Source of the DNA: Verrucomicrobiaceae bacterium UBA1938
GTDB taxonomy: Bacteria; Verrucomicrobiota; Verrucomicrobiia; Verrucomicrobiales; Verrucomicrobiaceae
Direction: 5' to 3'
DNA length: 64,000 nt
NCBI GenBank assembly: GCA_002336895.1
Contig: DDFC01000035.1
Location: forward strand, 71,741-135,740
Shown here: positions 41,140 to 50,066 of the stretch, in pieces
How positions within the stretch are numbered: position 1 is the stretch's first letter
Layout: each line of letters begins with the position of its first letter
Notes under the pieces: generated by a model
Told to the model about the DNA's origin: nothing
What the model saw: only the letters and a program-made list of their open reading frames with translations
Database searches by the model: none
Program-made: the position numbers and the translations under genes

Positions 41140-41931
41140 ATGTTTTTCGACACGCACACCCACCTCGGCAGCAGACAGTTCGACGGCGACCTGCCCGCCA
41201 TTCTGGAGCGCGCACGCAACGCCGGTGTCTCCCGCATGGTGGCTCCTGCCACGGATCTTGAAAACGCCCGCAAGCTGCTGGCCCTGGTCGAAAACGAACC
41301 CGACGTGCGCGTGGCCGTGGGCATTCATCCCTGTGATGCCGACTCAGTCAGCGGCGACTCCTGGATCGACGAACTGCGCACGCTGGCCCGGCATCCCAAA
41401 GTCTGCGCCATCGGCGAGATCGGTCTCGATTACTTCCACGCTCCGCCCGAGGGCTTTGCCCTGGCCGACTGGAAGGCGCATCAGGCCCGGGTGCTCACTG
41501 CACAGCTCCAGCTCGCCTCAGAGCTGAAGCTTAATGTGATCCTGCACAACCGCGAAAGCTGGGAGGACCTCACCGCACTCGTCCTGCCATTCAGCGGCAG
41601 CCTTCGCGGCGTCTTCCACTGTTTCACCGGCACTCTCGAGCAGGCACAGCCCCTGCTGGAGCGCGGCCACTTGATCTCCTTCACCGGCATCGTCAGCTTT
41701 AAAAATCCCGGCTTCATGGCCGACACCGCCCGCGCTGTTACCGCCGGGAAATACATGCTCGAAACCGACGCCCCCTACCTTGCGCCGATGCCACACCGTG
41801 GCAAACGCTGCGAACCCGCTTATGTGGCGGACACCGCCCGCGCCGTCGCAGGTCTGCGTGGAGAGCCTGTGGAAGCAGTGGCGGCAGACACCACCCGCAC
41901 GGCTCTCGAATTCTTCCGTGGCTGGGATTGA
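41140..41931 (+). CDS. TatD family metal-dependent hydrolase
   Basis: This 263-residue TIM-barrel hydrolase is of the TatD DNase family. Its metal ligands are visible as FDTHTHLG (H6, H8), GEIGLDYF, VILHNRES, FHCFTG and the late ETDAPYLAP. Members show DNase or D-aminoacyl-tRNA-related activities and occur in most bacteria. The start ATG at 41140 gives the family length. It is followed 48 bases later by the DUF6807 gene, which is not a known partner. Confidence 0.9.
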   Translation: MFFDTHTHLGSRQFDGDLPAILERARNAGVSRMVAPATDLENARKLLALVENEPDVRVAVGIHPCDADSVSGDSWIDELRTLARHPKVCAIGEIGLDYFHAPPEGFALADWKAHQARVLTAQLQLASELKLNVILHNRESWEDLTALVLPFSGSLRGVFHCFTGTLEQAQPLLERGHLISFTGIVSFKNPGFMADTARAVTAGKYMLETDAPYLAPMPHRGKRCEPAYVADTARAVAGLRGEPVEAVAADTTRTALEFFRGWD

Positions 41932-41979
41932 TCTCCGCCGAAAGCATTCCAATCTCCCCCACGTTCCTTCCCACCACCC

Positions 41980-42951
41980 ATGAAACTCCTTCTCGCCTCC
42001 TTCCTCCTCACCTCGCTCGCCAGCGCGGCCCAGTTCACCGTTGAAAAAACCGCCACGGGCGGCGCCATCGTGAAGGTGGACGGCCAGGTCTTTGCCGAAT
42101 ACGTCGTGGATCAGGCCAACAAGCCCTACCTCGCCCCAGTCTTTGGCCCCACCGGCAAGCAGATGACCCGCAACTACCCGATGGCCAATGTCGAAGGCGA
42201 GCAGCACGACCACCCGCATCATCGCGGCATCTGCTTTGGCCATGAGGGCATCAATGGCATCGAGTCCTGGGCCGAGCGCGCCACCTTTGGCGACTCCGCA
42301 AAGATGGCCGAGCGTGTAAAGTCACTGGGCAGCGAAAAGCACCGCGAATTCAAGACTCTGGAAGCCAAGGCGGACTCCGCCGTGCTCGTCTCCATCATCG
42401 ACTACCTCGACCCCAGCGGCAAAAAGTACCTGGAAGAAGAGCGCACCATGATCTTCACCGCTGGTGAAGGCACCCGCAGCATCGAGATGAAGCAGATCCT
42501 TCTCGCCACCGAAGGCCCCGTGAACTTTGAAGACAAAAAGGATGCGGGTCTGAGCATCCGCGTGCCCACCGAAATGGCGGTCCATATCGAGAAAAACAAA
42601 AAGGGCAGCGGCCACATCATCAACAGCGAAGGCATCACCGATGTCGAAGCCTGGGGCAAGCGCGCCAAGTGGTGCGACTACTACGGCACCGTGGGCGGAG
42701 AAAAGCTCGGCGTGGCCATGCTGAACCATCCCTCCAGCTTCCGCTTCCCCACCCCATGGCATGTGCGCGACTACGGCCTTTTCACCGCCAACCCCTTCGG
42801 TACCAAGGCCTTGGACAAGAACGCTCCTGACGGTGCCTATGAGCTGAAAAAAGGCGAGTACACCCTGCTCCGCCACCTCTTCTACTTCCACAAAGGAGAC
42901 GAGAAGGAAGGCAAGGTCGCTGAAGCCTACGAGGCCTTCGCCAAGCAGTGA
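41980..42951 (+). CDS. Secreted DUF6807 (PmoA-like) protein
   Basis: This 323-residue exported protein has a signal peptide (about residues 1-17). Family patterns are FAEYVVDQANKPYLAPVFGP, a HDHPHHRGICFGHEGING segment with clustered His and the later MLNHPSSFRFPTPWHVRDYGL. DUF6807 is common in Planctomycetes and Verrucomicrobia near sugar-processing genes; its biochemical role is not established. The His cluster suggests metal or substrate binding. It lies just upstream of the FAD-dependent gene on the same strand. Confidence 0.85.
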   Translation: MKLLLASFLLTSLASAAQFTVEKTATGGAIVKVDGQVFAEYVVDQANKPYLAPVFGPTGKQMTRNYPMANVEGEQHDHPHHRGICFGHEGINGIESWAERATFGDSAKMAERVKSLGSEKHREFKTLEAKADSAVLVSIIDYLDPSGKKYLEEERTMIFTAGEGTRSIEMKQILLATEGPVNFEDKKDAGLSIRVPTEMAVHIEKNKKGSGHIINSEGITDVEAWGKRAKWCDYYGTVGGEKLGVAMLNHPSSFRFPTPWHVRDYGLFTANPFGTKALDKNAPDGAYELKKGEYTLLRHLFYFHKGDEKEGKVAEAYEAFAKQ

Positions 42952-43020
42952 TTGCTTTAGACTGACTAAGTGAGGTGGAAAGTAGATGCATGGCGAGGCC
43001 GCATGCTCTTTTTTCACCTC

Positions 43021-45054
43021 ATGTCCCTGCATCGTTTGTTTTTGTTTCTCGGCCTCACTTCCTCCATTTGCGCGGCAGATTTTGATCTCGTGATTTACGG
43101 CGGTACGCCGTCCGGACTGGCTGCCGGTATTGTGGCTGCACGAGAGGGTGCCTCCGTCGTGGTCATCGAGCCCACGAAATGGATCGGAGGCATGGTCACA
43201 GGCGGTCTGACCAGCACAGACGTGGGCAAGCAGGAGACCATCGGCGGCTTTCCCCGTGAGTACTTCGCCCGCGCCGCCGCCCTGAAGCCTGACACCCCCA
43301 TGTGGTATGCCGAGCCTGGTGCCAACATGGCAGCCTTTCAGGCCATGCTCAAAGAAGCCGGGGTGAAGGTGATCGCGGCACAGTCGCTCAAGTCGATTAC
43401 CAAAGACGGCGCACGCATCACCAGCCTGACCACTGGAGACGGCACCACCTACCACGGCAAAGAATTCATCGATGCTACTTATGAGGGCGATCTCATGGCG
43501 GCCGCCAAAGTCAGCTACATCGTCGGCCGTGAAAGCACCGCTCAATACGGCGAGCCGCTCGCTGGCTACCACCCCATGCCCATCCGCCCACGTACCGTTG
43601 AGGTGATGGAGAGCGACTGCCCCAGCATCGGTGGCAAAGGCCCGAGCTACATCCACGGCACCCCCGTGAGCATCTCCGGCTTGGATGCACAGGGAAAGCC
43701 CATCTACGGAGTCTTTCCAGACTCCAAGCTGGCACCTGGCAGCGCGGATAAGCGCACCCAGAGCTACAACTTCCGCATCTGCGTCACTCAGCGAGAGGAC
43801 ATCAAGGTTCCCTTCCCCAAACCCGCCAGCTACGACGCTGCACACTACGAGCTGCTGCTGCGCCTCATCCAGGCTTTCCCCGGCATCCGCTTTGGTCGCC
43901 TTTTCCATCTCGGCAAAACCGCCAATGACAAATACGACCTCAATGCGCAGGGCCTTTTCTCCACCGACTACCCTGGTGCCAATTTCGACTACCCGGATGG
44001 CGATGCCGCCACCCGCGCACGCATCTGGCAGGACCACACCGACTTCATCCAGGGCATGCTGTGGTTCCTCGGCCATGATGAGCGCGTGCCACAGAGCCTG
44101 CGTGATCAAGCGAACTCCTGGGGTCTGTGCAAAGACGAGTTCACCGACAATGCCCACTGGCCTTACGCCCTCTACATCCGCGAAGGCCGCCGCATGATCG
44201 GCGACTACGTCATGGTGCAGAAAGATCTGCAGACCGACATCTTCAAAACCGACTCAGTCGGCATGGGCTCCTTCCTCATCGACTGCCACATCGTGCAGCG
44301 CATCTTGGCCGAAGACGGCACCGTGCGGGACGAGGGCAGCTTTCAGGATACCCCTGCACTGCCTTACCAGATCCCCTACCGCAGCCTGACACCCAAGATC
44401 GTTGAATGCGAAAACCTGCTCGTCCCGGTATGCCTCTCCGCCAGCCACATCGCCTACTGCTCGCTGCGCATGGAGCCCGTGTACATGGCTCTGGGCCAGG
44501 CCTCAGGTCTTGCCGCTGTGATGGCGCTCAAGGCGCAATCCCCGGTGCAGAAAATCGACGTGCCCGCCTTGCAGAAGAAACTCCTGGAACAGAAAGCCGT
44601 GCTCGAACTCGCCGCCATGGCCAAGATGATCCGCTCCGCCAAGCTGCCGGGCATCGTCATGACCGAAGAGTTTGCTGAAAGGATGGGGCATTGGACTGCC
44701 AGCTCCTATGGGGCTCCGGTGGATGGCTCAAGCTTCCACGATGCCAACACCGAGAAAGGTGCCAAGACCATTACCTACCGCATCAAGGTTCCCTCCTCAG
44801 GCAAGTATGACGTCCGCATGTCCTATGTCTCCGCCACCAATCGTGCCAGCAACGTTCCCGTGAGCATCGAACACGTCGGCGGCACGAACACAGTGATGGT
44901 GAACCAACGCAAAGCCCCTGCCATCGACGATCTCTTCATCAGCCTAGGCACCTTCTCGTTCAGTGCAGACAAACCCGCCGTCATCACCATCAGCAACAAG
45001 GATACCGACGGCATCGTAGGCGCAGACGCAGTGCAGTTGATCGAGGTGAAATAA
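43021..45054 (+). CDS. Secreted FAD-dependent oxidoreductase with golvesin-like C-terminal domain
   Basis: This 677-residue protein has a signal peptide (MSLHRLFLFLGLTSSICA) and then an FAD-binding Rossmann motif, DLVIYGGTPSGLAAGIVAA, as in the FAD_oxidored family. The C-terminal 130 residues (about 545-677) form a golvesin/Xly-type carbohydrate-binding-like beta sandwich, with THxxY-type strands around KYDVRMSYVSATNRASN. The oxidoreductase family is abundant in Verrucomicrobia and Planctomycetes, often beside sugar genes. The upstream in-frame start at 42970 would precede the signal peptide and was rejected. It lies 69 bases after the DUF6807 gene. Confidence 0.85.
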   Translation: MSLHRLFLFLGLTSSICAADFDLVIYGGTPSGLAAGIVAAREGASVVVIEPTKWIGGMVTGGLTSTDVGKQETIGGFPREYFARAAALKPDTPMWYAEPGANMAAFQAMLKEAGVKVIAAQSLKSITKDGARITSLTTGDGTTYHGKEFIDATYEGDLMAAAKVSYIVGRESTAQYGEPLAGYHPMPIRPRTVEVMESDCPSIGGKGPSYIHGTPVSISGLDAQGKPIYGVFPDSKLAPGSADKRTQSYNFRICVTQREDIKVPFPKPASYDAAHYELLLRLIQAFPGIRFGRLFHLGKTANDKYDLNAQGLFSTDYPGANFDYPDGDAATRARIWQDHTDFIQGMLWFLGHDERVPQSLRDQANSWGLCKDEFTDNAHWPYALYIREGRRMIGDYVMVQKDLQTDIFKTDSVGMGSFLIDCHIVQRILAEDGTVRDEGSFQDTPALPYQIPYRSLTPKIVECENLLVPVCLSASHIAYCSLRMEPVYMALGQASGLAAVMALKAQSPVQKIDVPALQKKLLEQKAVLELAAMAKMIRSAKLPGIVMTEEFAERMGHWTASSYGAPVDGSSFHDANTEKGAKTITYRIKVPSSGKYDVRMSYVSATNRASNVPVSIEHVGGTNTVMVNQRKAPAIDDLFISLGTFSFSADKPAVITISNKDTDGIVGADAVQLIEVK

Positions 45055-45091
45055 CCTCTCCGCACAGACGGCGGGCTACGCTCAAATCCAA

Positions 45092-45122
45092 AAGCCGGAC
45101 ATCTTTTCCCGCGTCCGGGCTT
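45092..45122. terminator. Imperfect hairpin between convergent genes
   Basis: The arms aagccggac (45092-45100) and gtccgggctt (45113-45122) form a stem with one bulged base, flanked by further complementary ctcaa/ttgag. It lies between the FAD gene on the plus strand and the lyase gene on the minus strand and may end both transcripts. The T-rich flank is weak. Confidence 0.45.
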
Positions 45123-45143
45123 GAGTTTGTTTCTTGACGATCC

Positions 45144-45914
45144 TCATCGGGCCACCTTCATCTCTGCAAACTCCGCCCAGCAGGCATGCGTGGGCGCCCA
45201 TGAGGAATCGCCGCCGCCATGGAAGGTTTCAAAATAGAGACCATCCACGCCAAAGCTGTCCACCGTGCGCCATTCCATGTCGGTTTTTTTCACCAGACGC
45301 TTGCCGTCGATCCACACAAAGAGCGTGCCATCACGTTTTCCCACGGTGTTCATCGTCACGGCGATCCGCACTTGGATCGGCACCTCGGTGGGAAAGCGAA
45401 ACTCAGGCGGAAAGGCAAAGCTGTCCCCATAGTCGCCCTTTTGATTTTTGTGATACACATAGGCTTCTCCACGGCCCTCCTTACGCCACATCAGACGTGC
45501 TGAGAAGCCATTTGTGCCCGTGGCCCTTCGGCCGCCGCTCACATTGTCCGGCCCGCCGCACAGACCGGGCAGCTTGCCGCCTTTGATGAAGTCAAAGTCC
45601 TTGCTGAAACGCATCGTATAGCTGAGCACCGCCTCTTCATTTCTTCCAAACGGCATGCGCCAGCCAGCGCCTCCCTGCTCAGGACCGATCTTCCCCACGG
45701 CAAAATTCACTCTCAGCCATTTGAGTGAATCACTCTCGACCACCTCCACCCGCCCTTGGGCGATGCCGCCTTCAAACTGACAGCCCGGCCAGTCGCTTTT
45801 CCATCGTGCAATCGAATAAGGCCCTGGCTGCCCGCCCATCGTGATCGCCAGAGGCAGCTCTGCCGCCTGGGAGGTTTGCAGAAAAAAAAGGGCCGGGAGC
45901 AGCAGCGCACGCAT
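45144..45914 (-). CDS. Polysaccharide lyase 14-like secreted protein
   Basis: This 256-residue exported protein has a signal peptide (MRALLLPALFFLQTSQA) and then a jelly-roll domain. It contains the family pattern SYTMRFSKDFDFIKGGKLPGL, followed by GGRRATGTNGFSARLMW and the terminal FHGGGDSSWAP. This matches the alginate-lyase-like PL14 fold. The presumed catalytic Tyr/Lys could not be assigned. The frame extends to 46013, but the ATG at 45914 starts the signal peptide. It is the only lyase-like gene in the window. Confidence 0.75.
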   Translation of the reverse strand: MRALLLPALFFLQTSQAAELPLAITMGGQPGPYSIARWKSDWPGCQFEGGIAQGRVEVVESDSLKWLRVNFAVGKIGPEQGGAGWRMPFGRNEEAVLSYTMRFSKDFDFIKGGKLPGLCGGPDNVSGGRRATGTNGFSARLMWRKEGRGEAYVYHKNQKGDYGDSFAFPPEFRFPTEVPIQVRIAVTMNTVGKRDGTLFVWIDGKRLVKKTDMEWRTVDSFGVDGLYFETFHGGGDSSWAPTHACWAEFAEMKVAR

Positions 45915-46098
45915 GCAGGCGGAGTAGCACAGCTCCAGCTGAAAAACACCCGGAAAAACCCGCTGTGAAACCACATCAGCCGGTGGAAGCAGCAGAAAGT
46001 TGACCCTCAACATTAAAAACTCACTTGCACAGAGCCCAGACTCGATTAAAGCTCTCGTCCCCTTTGCTGACCCGGCACATATGTGGCGGGGATCAAAT

Positions 46099-46174
46099 GC
46101 CTCCGTAGCTCAGTTGGTAGAGCAGTTGACTCTTAATCAATTTGTCGTAGGTTCGAATCCTACCGGGGGTACCA
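46099..46174 (+). tRNA. tRNA-Lys (anticodon CTT)
   Basis: The 76-base cloverleaf folds with a 7-bp acceptor stem (with wobble pairs), D arm GCTC...GAGC, anticodon stem GTTGA/TCAAT and loop CTCTTAA (anticodon CTT at positions 34-36), and T arm GTAGG/CCTAC with TTCGAAT. The CCA end is encoded. It lies alone between two minus-strand genes. Confidence 0.95.
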
Positions 46175-46190
46175 CCCTCGGGGTGGTATC

Positions 46191-46880
46191 TCAAAACTCA
46201 GCATTCACCACCGGCTTCACGCCTTTGAATGCTTCTGCGTATCTGACACCACAGGTCAGTCCACGATAACGGGAAAGCACGCTCTTCGTCTCCATCGCGG
46301 CATCCGTTTTGGCAGGATCATAGTCCTCCTTGCGCACGTAGGCCATCAGGCGCCCCAGCCACTCATTGGCCGCAGGCCATTCGGCAGTAATATCAACAAA
46401 CGTGTCCGGCTCAAAGCCAATGGTGTGCCCTGGGCCATTGTCATACCAAAACACTTTGGAGGGCGTCTTCATGTCATCGCGCCCGAGCAAACGCGCCGGC
46501 TGATAGAGCGCAGCGTGGCAGATGGCACTGGCCGCTTCATGATCGGGGTGGCGGTCACGCGGCCACAGCATGAAAGCGGTGTCCGGCTTCACCTCGGCCA
46601 CCACTTCCGCCACCGCACGCTTGGTTTCCAGCGTGGGCTCAAAGCCCAGGCTCTTGTAACCCAGAAAGCGCATTTCGATGCCACGCTCAGCAGCCAGTTG
46701 CCTGGAAAGCTCCAGCAGCCCTTGCTCCCTGCCTTTGACCGGAGGCCAGTTTGTGTAGTCGCCGATCAGGCTCAGAATGACCACCCTCTGATGCTTCTGC
46801 ACAGCCCGCAGCAGAGTTCCGGGGATGCCGAATGGGCAGTCATCATAGTGCGCGCCGATGGCCAGGATGGTGCGTGTCAT
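46191..46880 (-). CDS. PIG-L/LmbE family deacetylase
   Basis: This 229-residue protein is a zinc-dependent N-deacetylase of the LmbE family, which acts on N-acetyl sugars. The first ligand motif, normally AHPDDE, reads GAHYDDCPFG (H11, D13, D14). The second reads DRHPDHEAAS with intact His-Asp-His. The Rossmann-type core is complete. The gene ends 17 bases from the tRNA. No sugar biosynthesis neighbour indicates the substrate. Confidence 0.85.
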   Translation of the reverse strand: MTRTILAIGAHYDDCPFGIPGTLLRAVQKHQRVVILSLIGDYTNWPPVKGREQGLLELSRQLAAERGIEMRFLGYKSLGFEPTLETKRAVAEVVAEVKPDTAFMLWPRDRHPDHEAASAICHAALYQPARLLGRDDMKTPSKVFWYDNGPGHTIGFEPDTFVDITAEWPAANEWLGRLMAYVRKEDYDPAKTDAAMETKSVLSRYRGLTCGVRYAEAFKGVKPVVNAEF

Positions 46881-47129
46881 GACGGGAGGATGGCAGGTGC
46901 GTACACGGAGAGCAAGCCCTCGCCGGATCTTTCGAGCTCAATCAGAGCCCTTTAGAAATGCCCCGACTTGGTTATACCACCGGTAACTTCAATCATACTC
47001 AACCTTGTTTTTCAAACTTACATCTACAACACATAATTTCCATTGCAATATTGAGTCGCAATGCTCATATTTAATAAACAACGGGCCCATTAAACACAAC
47101 TCACTCAATTTTCCATATAGACAGACCGA
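46881..47129. other. AT-rich intergenic region upstream of the pseudokinase gene
   Basis: This 249-base gap has no gene. It becomes AT-rich towards the right (for example tttaataaac), and an imperfect dyad spans about 46970-46995 (ttggttatacc and ggtaacttcaa). No confident promoter boxes or Shine-Dalgarno were found before the ATG at 47130. Confidence 0.5.
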
Positions 47130-49940
47130 ATGACGACTGCTGGTCAGCAACTTCTAGGATCCCTCTCTTTGGCCAAGCACCGCGATGGTGCTCCCATCAT
47201 GCTGCCCCGTGCCAAGGATGAGACGGTCATGCTGGCCTACGACCGAGGAAACAGTCGTCTGGTGGAGCTTCATGTGGTGACGGGGACAGCCTCCCCCGAA
47301 CCCGACCCGACAGTGCCTACTGTCCGCAGATGGGTCAAACCCGAAAGCTGGCTGCTCAAACGCAAGCAATCCCTCCCGCAGCGCTCCAATGCCCGCATCA
47401 TTGCCAAGACCTCGGGCAGACGTCGGTTGGTGCAAAGCCCACGCGTGCGTGCACGCTGTCTGCACCGTTTCTACCAGCCTCAAAGCTTTTCAGCTCCAGC
47501 TCCCATCGCGCCCCAGCCAGTCATGGGGGCGGAGTTTCATCTGAAAACCTGCGAGCTGCTGCGACAAGCCGCGAGGATCCAAGGCCCGTCGTTCATGTCT
47601 GTTCTGGAATCCGGCATGGATGACGACATGCCTTACTACATCACTCATCTCAACGATGGCGAGTTTGTGCAGGACTACGTTCGCAGGAGAGGCGCACAGC
47701 CGCCCGTTATCTCGCTGGCCTTGGTGAAACAGCTCCTCAAGGATCTCTCCGAAAACGAGGAGAATGCGGCGCTCCTTTCCACCTTGCGCTTGGAGCGTGT
47801 GCTGGTGACCTCACAGGAAGAGGAATACCTGCAGCTGCGTGTGTTTGACTACGGTTTGTCGCACCACGGTGCCTGCACCTCACTCGTGCGCGACATCTGC
47901 CACCTGCTTTTTCTGCTGATGACCGGGCAGCCTTACGCTGGCGGCAACCCTGAAAACTTTGGCGTCATCGCCGAACTGCCATCCGCACTGCGCTTTCTGC
48001 TCAGGCAGGTGCTGACCAAGCCCTCTGAGACTTCCATCACACTCAAAACCCTGCGCACTGAAGTGCGCGAAGCGCTTTGCTCCCTGGTGACTCTCGTTCA
48101 GGCGCGCAATCCCCGAATGCTGCTGGCGGCTGATGAGGCCTCGCTGCCCATATCACATCTTCAGCACCAGCTGCTGGGAAACATTCCGCTCAAGACACTC
48201 TTTGGCGCCAGCTTCCGGATAGAGACCCCTGAGCTGGCTGGCTGCCACCCCTTTGCCATTCCTGCTGTGAATGTTTGTGGAGCGCAGACGGTCACCCTGC
48301 ACCTGCTGCCGCCGGAGCGCATTGTCAGCCACTCGGAATTCACTCCTATGCCAGCCCAGTCATGGCGGCAGGATCCCGCCCGGCAGGGCCATCTCCTGCA
48401 CATGATTCAGCACTGGCAGGGGCCGGACTGGGCCTTTCTCTCCGAGGCTCGCGAACCCGGCATGAGCCTCGGCAGCCTGATGGCCAGACGGGGCACGCTC
48501 AATCCCGTGGAGGTCACTCTGTTGATGCGCCAGATCCTTTCGGGCTTGGAGCAGGCCCTGGAAACCGGCGTACACCAGGTAAACCTGGACCCGGCTAACA
48601 TTCAGCTCTGCGTCGGCTATGACGGCCCTGTTGCCCCCCGAGACCTGGAGCGCCTGCACCAGAAGCGCCTGGATGTCTGGCCAAAATTCATGGTCAAGCT
48701 TCGTCTCCACAAGACCATGCGCTGCCTCTGCCGCCCGCAGTTGATCGACCTTGGCCTCGGCGATTTCGGCTCCGTGCAGGAGACTGATGTCCTCGTCGCG
48801 CGGGAGGAGCGCCAGCGTTCCCTCATCTGTCTGGCTGCCTATCTCCTCTCTGGTGTGGGACAAATGCGGAGCATCACCGAATTCCCCGTCAGCGTGCCCT
48901 CCTCAGCTGCAGGCTACCTGCTTGAGTGCCTGCAGTCTGTGCATGGCGGCAGCCCCCTGCCCAGCACAGCAGACTTTACTGAAAAGCTCTGCCAGCATCT
49001 CACCATCACCTACGCTGACACCGATGAGGGTGATGAGCCCCCTGTCCAGATCGGAGAAATGGAGAGCGCAGGTTTCGTCTCCGACTTTGAAGAGGACTGG
49101 CCCCCTGTCGAAGCCACGTCTGTGCAGCAGCCTGAGGAGCCTCGCCAGACGCCAGTCGCTCCTCACATCAAGCCCTTCGAGTTTTATCAGCGCCCGGTCC
49201 GGCCGGTCTTTCATTTCCCCTGGGTGGCACTCAGCGCGACGATTCTTCTGCTGGGCGTCTTGTCATGGATGATCTTTGGCAATCTCCCTGAAGACGCATC
49301 AAAGAGAATTGCAGCCACCGCATCGGCACAAACGAAGCTGCCCTCGAATGAGAAACCGGCCACAGAGGTGGCGGTTCCACCCGCAATAGAAGTTCCTTCG
49401 GCACCGAAGTCACTGCCTGTCATCCATCAGATCCCCGTCGAAACGCCCGCTCTGACCTCCACACCGCCTCCAGCGGAATCTGCGCTTCCGGCGTCAATGC
49501 CGGCCATGGTGGCCGCTGCACCAGCGGCGGAAAATATTTCCTCACCGGAGGTGGTGGCATCCACATCACCCACCCCGCCTCCTGCGGTGGCAGATGCCGA
49601 AACAGTCATCGTACGACGTGCCACTGTTGTGCCCGACAACCAGCTTCCTTCATCGACTGCCACGGCGGCAAAAGAAGCCGCGTCGACATCCATCCCTGAA
49701 AAACCGGCCCCCGCTTCACCCGCCCAGCCTGCTGCAGTGATGGCAGCCATCGCTCCCACGCTCTCCACACCTGCCGTCATCGAGCCCCCCCCAGTTTCCA
49801 TCAGCCCGCAGCCCGCCGTTGAGGCTGCTGCCGAGCCAGTCACCATTCGTCACGCCATCATCCTCAGCCCGGAGGAGATCCGCCAGGCCATGCAGCCGCA
49901 GGCCAAAACAACCAAAAAAAGACGCTCCAGCAGACGCTAA
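47130..49940 (+). CDS. Tandem pseudokinase membrane protein
   Basis: This 936-residue protein contains two kinase-like regions without the catalytic residues. The first (about 145-325) has a D240-Y241-G242 in place of DFG and a C-lobe LVRDICHLLFLLMTGQPYAG. The second (about 395-640) has FLSEAREPGMSLGSLMARRG, a catalytic loop whose HRD reads Q483-V484-N485, and D540-L541-G542. A single membrane helix (about 696-718, FPWVALSATILLLGVLSWM) is followed by a Pro/Ala/Thr-rich extracytoplasmic tail. The tail holds VIVRRATVVP and VTIRHAIILS repeats and ends in a basic RSSRR. No kinase or substrate gene is adjacent. I infer a scaffolding or signalling role. Confidence 0.8.
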   Translation: MTTAGQQLLGSLSLAKHRDGAPIMLPRAKDETVMLAYDRGNSRLVELHVVTGTASPEPDPTVPTVRRWVKPESWLLKRKQSLPQRSNARIIAKTSGRRRLVQSPRVRARCLHRFYQPQSFSAPAPIAPQPVMGAEFHLKTCELLRQAARIQGPSFMSVLESGMDDDMPYYITHLNDGEFVQDYVRRRGAQPPVISLALVKQLLKDLSENEENAALLSTLRLERVLVTSQEEEYLQLRVFDYGLSHHGACTSLVRDICHLLFLLMTGQPYAGGNPENFGVIAELPSALRFLLRQVLTKPSETSITLKTLRTEVREALCSLVTLVQARNPRMLLAADEASLPISHLQHQLLGNIPLKTLFGASFRIETPELAGCHPFAIPAVNVCGAQTVTLHLLPPERIVSHSEFTPMPAQSWRQDPARQGHLLHMIQHWQGPDWAFLSEAREPGMSLGSLMARRGTLNPVEVTLLMRQILSGLEQALETGVHQVNLDPANIQLCVGYDGPVAPRDLERLHQKRLDVWPKFMVKLRLHKTMRCLCRPQLIDLGLGDFGSVQETDVLVAREERQRSLICLAAYLLSGVGQMRSITEFPVSVPSSAAGYLLECLQSVHGGSPLPSTADFTEKLCQHLTITYADTDEGDEPPVQIGEMESAGFVSDFEEDWPPVEATSVQQPEEPRQTPVAPHIKPFEFYQRPVRPVFHFPWVALSATILLLGVLSWMIFGNLPEDASKRIAATASAQTKLPSNEKPATEVAVPPAIEVPSAPKSLPVIHQIPVETPALTSTPPPAESALPASMPAMVAAAPAAENISSPEVVASTSPTPPPAVADAETVIVRRATVVPDNQLPSSTATAAKEAASTSIPEKPAPASPAQPAAVMAAIAPTLSTPAVIEPPPVSISPQPAVEAAAEPVTIRHAIILSPEEIRQAMQPQAKTTKKRRSSRR

Positions 49941-50066
49941 GCGGTGATGGATGCGAAAAGTGTCATCGTGAGTTGCAAGAAAGAGCCGTCAGAGGTGTGT
50001 TGAACTCATGCCCTCTGGCGCATCAGCCGCAGTTCAACGGTCATCCGCATCTTCATCGTCTGAGAC

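Noticed and set aside
42322..44157. Minus-strand ORF of about 610 codons opposite DUF6807 and FAD genes
   Set aside because: Covers two good genes in antisense and has no domain match.
46191..46880. tRNA-Lys as an attachment site for an integrated element
   Set aside because: No integrase, phage gene or repeated 3' tRNA segment was found near 46099-46174.
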